From contig DASVDH010000127.1 of the NCBI GenBank assembly GCA_036381195.1, forward strand, positions 62,001-126,000: a DNA stretch of 64,000 bases, written 5' to 3'. A program made the translations under genes and the position numbers. Below are positions 58,417 to 64,000 of the stretch, one piece after another. Each line of letters opens with the position of its first letter. Position 1 is the stretch's first letter. This stretch comes from RSA9 sp036381195 (GTDB lineage: Bacteria; Gemmatimonadota; Gemmatimonadetes; Longimicrobiales; RSA9). Under the pieces are notes generated by a model, which worked only from the letters and a program-made list of their open reading frames with translations, made no database searches and was not told the origin of the DNA.

Positions 58417-58725
58417 CTAGCGCGCGCGGACCTGCGGCTCGCCGGCCTGCGGCCGGGAGCGGCGGAGCCCCCGCACGGGCCGCGCGCGCGGCGGCACGAT
58501 CTCCAGCCGGTCCTCCACCGCGTTCACGCCGTTCACGCGCCCGACGATCGCGCGCGCCCGTTCCCGCTCTTCCTCGCTCCGGATCTGCCCGAGGAGGACG
58601 ACGCGGCCCTCCTCGACCTCCTGTGCATCGATCGCGCGCCGGCCGAGCACCCGATCCGCCCAGATCGCGTCGAGCACGCGGTCCTCGATGCGCGTGCGGC
58701 GCCGCCCCTCCCAGGCCTCGCGCAC
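58417..58725 (-). CDS. BON-domain protein
   Basis: 102 residues. TRIEDRVLDAIWADRVLGRR, then AIDAQEVEEGRVVLLGQIRS, and ARAIVGRVNGVNAVEDRLEI: the alpha-beta pattern of one BON domain with its conserved Gly and the G-V-x-x-V-x-(N/D) end. BON domains bind phospholipids or sit in envelope proteins. No signal peptide is visible, and the GTG start without ribosome site is doubtful; the protein may start further upstream in the Arg-rich frame. Confidence 0.65.
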   Translation of the reverse strand: MREAWEGRRRTRIEDRVLDAIWADRVLGRRAIDAQEVEEGRVVLLGQIRSEEERERARAIVGRVNGVNAVEDRLEIVPPRARPVRGLRRSRPQAGEPQVRAR

Positions 58726-58810
58726 CGGCTTGCGGCCGCGCCCGTGCGGGCGCGACCGCCGGAGAGCACGTGGGGCGGGGCGGGCGGCCGCCCACCCCGC
58801 CCGGCCCGGC

Positions 58811-59188
58811 TCAGGGAGAGGACGTGAGCTCCACGATGATCACTGGAACGGAGCCAGGCTTGCGGCGCTGGTGGGACCTCCAGTCGTAGTCGGCGTCCCA
58901 CGCGACTCCGTTGAAGAGAATGAAGGCGCCGCTTCCCGCCACCCGCCCGCGCAACCGCTCGCAGGGCACGGGCGGCGGCTGGTGGCCGGGCGGCCGGCCG
59001 GCATACCACAGCCGGCACTGCCCCGGCGGCGGGTAATGGCCCGGCGGCACCCGCACCGACCGGGGCGCCGCGCGCGACCCGTTCACCACGATCGCGTCCG
59101 GCGCGGGTCGCGCGACCACGACGTGGCGCGAGCAGCCGGCCAGCACCAGGGCGGAAAGGGCGAGGCAGGACGGCAGGAGGAAGCGCAT
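58811..59188 (-). CDS. Small exported lipoprotein
   Basis: 125 residues, lipobox CLALSALVLAGCS. The mature part has the proline-rich motif PPGHYPPPGQCRLWYAGRPP followed by GHQPPPVPCERL, with two Cys that may form a disulfide, then AFILFNGVAWDADYDW. I recall this PPGHxPPPGxCRxWxPGxPPGxQPPP pattern in short outer-membrane lipoproteins of several GC-rich phyla. Function unknown. Confidence 0.8.
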   Translation of the reverse strand: MRFLLPSCLALSALVLAGCSRHVVVARPAPDAIVVNGSRAAPRSVRVPPGHYPPPGQCRLWYAGRPPGHQPPPVPCERLRGRVAGSGAFILFNGVAWDADYDWRSHQRRKPGSVPVIIVELTSSP

Positions 59189-59268
59189 GACGGTTCGCCT
59201 CGTGCGTTCATCCGGGGTAACGACAAGACGACCGGCCCCGGCGCCGCGTCACACCCCTTCCCGCCGCA

Positions 59269-59721
59269 TCAGAATGATGGCTTGTAGACCATCGCCCAGA
59301 CGGCGCTGAGCAGCAGCACGATGTTGAGCATCCCGAGGCGCGCGATGCGGCGGCGCAGGACCGCCTCCCGCACGGCGTTCCCCTCGCCGTTCGCGGCGAG
59401 CGCCAGCAGCTCGCGGTCGTAGCGCCGGATGAAGCCCAGCACCACGACGACGGTGGCGACCGCGACCACCAGTCCCCACGTCGCCCACGGCGGCATGCTG
59501 CCCCTCAAGTGCCCCAGCGCGAGGCCGGCCACGATGGTCACGATCATCGCGGGCTGGATCAGGGCGCGGCCGATGGGGTGGCGGTGGATCGGAAGCTCGC
59601 CTGCCGCGCCCGGGTCGCGCGCGCTGCGCCGCGCGAGCACCGCGAGCACCACGACGCCACCCACCCAGAGGATCGCCGCGGTCACGTGAACGAACTTCAA
59701 CCACAGATAGGCGTTGAACAT
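59269..59721 (-). CDS. Four-helix membrane protein (CopD/DUF2269-like)
   Basis: 150 residues from ATG 59721 (GGAG nine bases upstream; a GTG at 59730 is also possible). Helices: KFVHVTAAILWVGGVVVLAV, AMIVTIVAGLALGHLRG, WGLVVAVATVVVVLGFIRRY and LGMLNIVLLLSAVWAMVY. Conserved His in helix 1 (KFVHVTA) fits DUF2269/CopD-like proteins that may bind haem or copper. It sits beside the RND exporter genes on the same strand, about 150 bases downstream of them. Confidence 0.75.
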   Translation of the reverse strand: MFNAYLWLKFVHVTAAILWVGGVVVLAVLARRSARDPGAAGELPIHRHPIGRALIQPAMIVTIVAGLALGHLRGSMPPWATWGLVVAVATVVVVLGFIRRYDRELLALAANGEGNAVREAVLRRRIARLGMLNIVLLLSAVWAMVYKPSF

Positions 59722-59868
59722 GTTTCGCACTCCGTGTCGGAGGTTGAACTGGCCGGGAAAGCCCGGCTCGGGCCGGGAGCCGGACGGCGTCCCGGGGGGA
59801 CGGCCGCGGCGTGCCGGCGGGGCCGCGCGAGTCGCGCTCCGCCGGGCCGCGCGGCCGCGCGACGGCCA

Positions 59869-62800
59869 TCACGCCGGGGTCGCCGGCCTCACCTCGGGCG
59901 CGAGCAGCCGGTACAGCACGGGCGTCACGATCCGGGCGAGCAGCGTCGAGGAGACGAGGCCGCCGATGATCACCCACGCGAGCGGCGCGTACAGCGCCTC
60001 GCCCTGGAGCGCCAGGGGCGCCAACCCGCCGATCGCTGTGAGCGCCGTCAGCAGGATCGGTAGGAAGCGGACCTCGCCCGCCCTGCGGATCGCCTCCTCG
60101 AGCCCCACGCCCTGCGACCGGAGCAGGTTCGTGAAGTCCACGAGCAGGATCGACGTCTTGATCTCGATGCCCGTGAGCGCGACGAAGCCGATCATGGACG
60201 TGAACGAGAGCGTGTGGCCCGTGAGGAACAGTGCGAGGATGCCGCCCGTGATCCCGAGCGGGATCACGGACGCGACGATCAGCATGCCGCGGAACGTCCG
60301 GAACTCGAGGACGAGGATCGCGAGGATCGTGAAGAGCGCGACGATGACCGCGCCGCCGATCCCGCCGAAGCTCTCCTGCCGGCTCTCGATCTCGCCGGCC
60401 GGCACGATGCGGTAGCCCGCGGGGAGCGGCAGCGTGTCCAGCGCGGCGAGGATCTCGCGCGTGACGCGGTCGGTGTTGTAGCCGCTGCGCACGAAGCTGC
60501 TGATGGTGACCGCCCGCTCGCGGTCCACGCGCTGGATCTCGGCGACGCTCGTCTCGAAGCGGACGTCCGCGACCTGGCGGAGCGGCGCGAGCCGGCCGGC
60601 CGTCGAGGCGATGTAGATCCGGTCGAGCGCGGACGGATCCGGCCTCGAGGCCCTGGCCAGGCGCACGACGACGGGGCGCTCGTCGCCCGACGCCTCGCGC
60701 AGCACGCCGGCCTCGACGCCGGCGAGCCCCAGCCGGAGCGTCCGGTCGATCTCGACGGTCGGGATGCCGAGGAGGCCTGCCTTCGCCCGGTCGATCGCGA
60801 CCCGCAGGTCGGTCCGCTGGAGCCGGACGGGGTTGTTCACGTACTGCGTTCCGGGGGTCGCCTCGAAGACCTGCTCGACCGCCGCGGCGAGGCTGCGGAG
60901 CGTGTCCAGGTCGGGTCCCTGGATGCGGACCGCGATCGGCGCGTCGATCGGCGGCCCGTTCTCGAACTCGCGCAGCTCGATGCGCGCGGCGGGATAGGCC
61001 CCCAGCTCGGACCGTATGCTGTCCAGCAGGGCGGGCGTGCGCTTCGCGTCGTAGTGGTCGAGCACCACGAAGAGCTGGCCGACCGTCGGGTCGTCCCGGC
61101 GAGGAAAGACGTTGTAATAGACCTGCGGGTTGTCGTGCCCGATCGAGGTGAAGATGGAGCGCACCTGCGGCCGCCGCGCGATCACGCGCTCCGCGAACCG
61201 TGCGGCGCGCGCCGTCGCCTCGATGCTTGCGCCCTCCGGCGCCGTGATGTTCACGTAGAACTGCGGCGTTTCGGCCTTCGGGAAGAGGGAGAATCCGACG
61301 AGCGGCACGAGCGCCGCGCTCGCGGCGACGAGCGCGGCCGCGAGCACGAGCGTGGCGCGGGGGTGGCGCAGCGCGCGGTCCAGGACGGGCGCGTACGTCG
61401 CGTGGATCGCCCGTTCGACGGCTCGCAGCAGACGGCTTCCGCCAGCCGCCGGGTCGCGCCTCAGGACCCGACTCGCCAGCCAGGGGATGATCGTGAGCGA
61501 GACGAAGAGCGAGGCGAGGACGATGTAGATGACCGTGACCGGAAACGTGCGGATGTAGACGCCCGGTCCGCCCGGCAGAAGTGCCAGCGGCGTGAAGGCG
61601 AGCACGAGCGCCGCCGTCGCGCCGAGCACGGCGACCCCGATCTGCTTCGTCCCTTCCAGCGCCGCCTCCGCGCGCGGGCGGCCTTCGCGCAGCAGCCGCG
61701 TGATGTTCTCGACCACGACGATCGAGTCGTCCACGAGCAGGCCCAGCGCGATGACGGCGCCGACGATCGAGAGCGTGTTGATGGTGAAGCCGGTCACCGC
61801 GAGCAGCGTGATGCCCAGCGCGAGCGAGAGCGGGATCGAGATCATCACGATGCCCGCCGCCCGCAGCCCCAGCGGCAGCAGCGTCAGCAGCACGAGTCCG
61901 AGCGCGAGCAGGAAGTCCTTGCCCAGCCGGCCGAGGCGATGCGAGACGTTCTTCGCCTGGTCGAACCCGCGGGCGAGCGTCACGGTCGGCGGGAGCTCCC
62001 GCTCGAACGCGTCGAGCACGGCCCACACGCGGTCGCGCACGTCCTGCACGACCTCGTTCTTGCCCTGCGTGATCGTGATGAAGACCGCGCGCGCGCCGTT
62101 GTACCGCGCGCGGTAGGTCGAGTCGCCGTAAGCCCAGCGGACGTCGGCCACATCGCCGACGCGCAGGAGCTGGCGGCCCGCGGCGCGCACGACCGTGCGC
62201 GCGACCTGCTCGGGCGTCTCGTAGCTGCCGCTCGTCCGCACGTTGAAGCGGCGGCGCCCCGCCTCCACGGCGCCGGCCGGCAGGTCCGCGCTCTCGCTGC
62301 CGATCGCGTCCAGGACGAGGCCGGGGGGCAGATCGAAGCGGGCGAGCCGGCCCAGGTCCAGCGAGACCTCGACACGCCGCTCCGGCGCGCCCCAGCGCTC
62401 GGCGCTGCGTACGCCCGGCACCGCGCCGAGGCGGTCGGTCAGTCGCTCGGCCAGCCGGTCCAGCTCGTGGTACGGCAGCACCTCGCTCACCAGAGCGAGC
62501 TGCGCGATCGCCACGTCCAGCGTCGTCACCTCGTCCACGCCGAAGTGCGCCAGCTCTGCGGGCAGGTCCGGGCGCAACGCGCTCATCTCGCGGAGCACTT
62601 CGTCGTACTTCGCGGCCGGGTCCGCATCCGCCTCGAACTCGACGACGACGGTGGCGACGCCATCCGCGATCCGGCTCTCGATGCGGTCCACGTCCTCCAG
62701 CGCGTCCAGCCGCTCCTCGACCTCCCGCACGACGAGCCGCTCGAGGTCGACCGGCGTCGCGCCCGGGTATGCCGCGGTGATCCTGAAGGTCGGGATCTCG

Positions 62801-62919
62801 AGCGGCGGGTCCTCGCTCTTGGGGATGCGGACCCACGAGTACAGGCCCAGCGCCAGGAGCATGGCGAACACGACGAGCGTGAACTGGGGGTTCCGGATCG
62901 AGAACTCGAGGAGCTTCAT
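59869..62919 (-). CDS. RND-family efflux pump inner-membrane protein
   Basis: 1016 residues. Twelve membrane helices with two large periplasmic loops: AcrB-type start MKLLEFSIRNPQFTLVVFAM, then ALGLLVDDSIVVVENITRLL in helix 4 with the Asp-Asp proton relay, VMISIPLSLALGITLLAVTG, and the second half repeat with ALTGIEIKTSILLVDFTNLL in helix 10-11. It uses the proton gradient to pump substrate through the adaptor encoded just upstream (ATGA overlap) and an outer-membrane channel not present in the window. The sequence is of the general HAE/efflux subgroup rather than metal-specific HME, since no Met or Cys cluster is seen. Substrate unknown. Confidence 0.93.
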   Translation of the reverse strand: MKLLEFSIRNPQFTLVVFAMLLALGLYSWVRIPKSEDPPLEIPTFRITAAYPGATPVDLERLVVREVEERLDALEDVDRIESRIADGVATVVVEFEADADPAAKYDEVLREMSALRPDLPAELAHFGVDEVTTLDVAIAQLALVSEVLPYHELDRLAERLTDRLGAVPGVRSAERWGAPERRVEVSLDLGRLARFDLPPGLVLDAIGSESADLPAGAVEAGRRRFNVRTSGSYETPEQVARTVVRAAGRQLLRVGDVADVRWAYGDSTYRARYNGARAVFITITQGKNEVVQDVRDRVWAVLDAFERELPPTVTLARGFDQAKNVSHRLGRLGKDFLLALGLVLLTLLPLGLRAAGIVMISIPLSLALGITLLAVTGFTINTLSIVGAVIALGLLVDDSIVVVENITRLLREGRPRAEAALEGTKQIGVAVLGATAALVLAFTPLALLPGGPGVYIRTFPVTVIYIVLASLFVSLTIIPWLASRVLRRDPAAGGSRLLRAVERAIHATYAPVLDRALRHPRATLVLAAALVAASAALVPLVGFSLFPKAETPQFYVNITAPEGASIEATARAARFAERVIARRPQVRSIFTSIGHDNPQVYYNVFPRRDDPTVGQLFVVLDHYDAKRTPALLDSIRSELGAYPAARIELREFENGPPIDAPIAVRIQGPDLDTLRSLAAAVEQVFEATPGTQYVNNPVRLQRTDLRVAIDRAKAGLLGIPTVEIDRTLRLGLAGVEAGVLREASGDERPVVVRLARASRPDPSALDRIYIASTAGRLAPLRQVADVRFETSVAEIQRVDRERAVTISSFVRSGYNTDRVTREILAALDTLPLPAGYRIVPAGEIESRQESFGGIGGAVIVALFTILAILVLEFRTFRGMLIVASVIPLGITGGILALFLTGHTLSFTSMIGFVALTGIEIKTSILLVDFTNLLRSQGVGLEEAIRRAGEVRFLPILLTALTAIGGLAPLALQGEALYAPLAWVIIGGLVSSTLLARIVTPVLYRLLAPEVRPATPA

Positions 62920-64000
62920 GGCAGCACCCTCACCGCCGCGCCATCCTCGAGGTACGCCGCACCCTCCGTGATCACCGCGGCCACGCCGTCCAGCCCTGCG
63001 CGCACGGCGACGCGCCCGCCCGCGATGAACGCGATCGTCACGCGACGCCGCTCCGCGCGCCGGCCGTCCGCGGAGAGTGCGAAGACCGTCGCCTCCTCGC
63101 CGTCGGCCTCCAGCAGCGCCTCGGCCGGGACGAGCAGGGCGCGCGAGCGGTCCGCTGGGTGGATCTCCACGTGCCCCACCAGCCCGGCGGGCAGGCCGCC
63201 GGCGCCCGCGACGGCGATCTCCACCGCGTACGTCCCCGTTCCGGGCTCCGCCGCGGCCGCCACCTCGCTGATGCGGCCCTCGAAGGCCCGGGCCGGTAGG
63301 GCATCGAACCGGATCACCGCCGCGTCCCCGCGCCGCACCCGCACCACATCCCGGTCGGCCAGACCCACGCGCACCACCGCCCCCCGCGCGTGGCTGCCCA
63401 GCACCAGCACGGGCACGCCCGGCGCGAGCAGCTCGCCCGGCTCCGCCGCGCGCCGCAGGATCACGCCGGCCGCGGGCGCCGCGATCACCGCGTGGCGGCG
63501 GTTGAAGAGCGCGGCCGCCAGGTCCGCGCGCGCGATCTGCGCCGCGGTCTCCGCGTCCTGGAGCTGCGCCAGCGGAAGCACGCCCCCGGCGTGGAGCCGC
63601 CGCGCCCGCTCCAGGTCCCGCTCCGCCTTCTCTGCCGCGCTCCGCGCCCGGCTCACGGCGGCCTCGATCTCCACCGGGTCCAGCGCCGCGAGCGTATCGC
63701 CCGCCCGCACCGCCTCCCCTGCGTCCACCGTGATCCGTTCGACGACGCCGCCGACCTTGAAGCTCAGCGCGATCTCCTCCTTCGGCCCGAGCGCTCCCGC
63801 GGCGATGATCGGCGGCGAGACGAGTTCTTCCTGCACCCGCGCAACGCGCACCGGCGCGGGGTCCGGCGCCTCGGCGCGCGCCGGTTCCCGGTCCGTGGCT
63901 GCGGCGGTGCCGCCGCATGCCGCGGCCGTGATCGCGAACGAGAGCCGGAGCGCCGCGCGGCGTGAGGTGATTGCACGGCGTTTCCGCGGGGGCTCGTGAG
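62916..64000 (-). CDS. RND efflux adaptor (HlyD/AcrA family), 5' end outside window
   Basis: The frame is open to the right edge, giving at least 360 residues. At its front is a signal-like stretch with lipobox (LRLSFAITAAACGGT), so it is a lipoprotein. Then lipoyl half-domain (LGPKEEIALSFKVGGVVERI), alpha-hairpin (VSRARSAAEKAERDLERARR, then LPLAQLQDAETAAQIARADL), second lipoyl half (VIAAPAAGVILRRAAEPGEL) and beta-barrel and membrane-proximal domains. A GTG at 63851 would cut off the lipobox, so the true start lies beyond 64000. It joins the RND pump to the outer-membrane channel. Confidence 0.88.
   Translation of the reverse strand, partial: HEPPRKRRAITSRRAALRLSFAITAAACGGTAAATDREPARAEAPDPAPVRVARVQEELVSPPIIAAGALGPKEEIALSFKVGGVVERITVDAGEAVRAGDTLAALDPVEIEAAVSRARSAAEKAERDLERARRLHAGGVLPLAQLQDAETAAQIARADLAAALFNRRHAVIAAPAAGVILRRAAEPGELLAPGVPVLVLGSHARGAVVRVGLADRDVVRVRRGDAAVIRFDALPARAFEGRISEVAAAAEPGTGTYAVEIAVAGAGGLPAGLVGHVEIHPADRSRALLVPAEALLEADGEEATVFALSADGRRAERRRVTIAFIAGGRVAVRAGLDGVAAVITEGAAYLEDGAAVRVLP

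Noticed and set aside
60214..63999. Very long open frame on the plus strand opposite the RND pump and adaptor genes
   Set aside because: It is the antisense shadow of high-GC codons in two well-supported genes; its product is Arg/His/Asp-rich low-complexity sequence without domains.

Overview
The window is very GC-rich and gene-dense, with many start/stop overlaps inside operons. Several gene families suggest an aerobic or microaerobic environmental bacterium of the Gemmatimonadota type: a nitrous-oxide reductase maturation cluster with the clade II-like accessory membrane protein, TonB receptors paired with small lipoproteins, MacB/RND exporters, DUF5715-like cell-wall proteins, and an ADOP-type permease fragment. 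The phylum is inferred from gene content only; no rRNA or marker gene is present.

Layout. 1-3331 (+): end of a nos cluster (accessory membrane protein, nosD, nosF, nosY) in a translationally coupled series. 3440-5165: decayed helix-turn-helix gene, palindromes and a gene-free repeat tract. 5147-9451 (-): four-gene MacB/LolCDE-like exporter. 9621-13595: hairpin repeats, a frameshifted beta-barrel gene, a zinc-ribbon membrane protein, a phosphotransferase-like kinase and a DUF2231-Rieske protein. 13669-18410 (-): PAS-GAF histidine kinase, NarL-type response regulator, a DesK/NarX-like kinase whose phospho-acceptor His is Tyr, and a tandem universal stress protein. 18724-28000: fused ADP-forming acyl-CoA synthetase, a polytopic membrane protein, a 1488-residue sensor with two complete kinase cores, and an APC permease. 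28426-31662 (+): coupled operon of a membrane-anchored CBM48 protein, an exported protein with a second CBM48 domain, an ECF sigma factor and a small secreted helical protein, closed by an intrinsic terminator.

31971-38417: single-domain asparaginase-like gene, serine hydrolase, DUF5715-like cell-wall protein, truncated ADOP permease, exported beta-sandwich protein, and a TerC-family gene under a clear yybP-ykoY (manganese) riboswitch. 38871-48371: dicarboxylate symporter, TonB receptor plus lipoprotein, HEAT-repeat chimera, TspO, and an amidohydrolase fragment fused in frame to an Ntn-type asparaginase. 48573-64000: lipoprotein, AlaX-like editing protein, DUF885 metallopeptidase, Xre-RES toxin-antitoxin pair with two operator-like palindromes, serine hydrolase, DHA2 exporter, LysM-DUF5715 protein, BON protein, small envelope proteins, and an RND exporter whose adaptor runs off the right edge.

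Most notable are three (CTCGTA)n-type hexamer arrays, each lying 20-55 bases upstream of a start codon and in the same orientation as that gene; the CBM48/sigma operon; the riboswitch with a mutually exclusive terminator; and the Tyr-for-His kinase. No tRNA, rRNA, CRISPR array or complete insertion sequence was seen.
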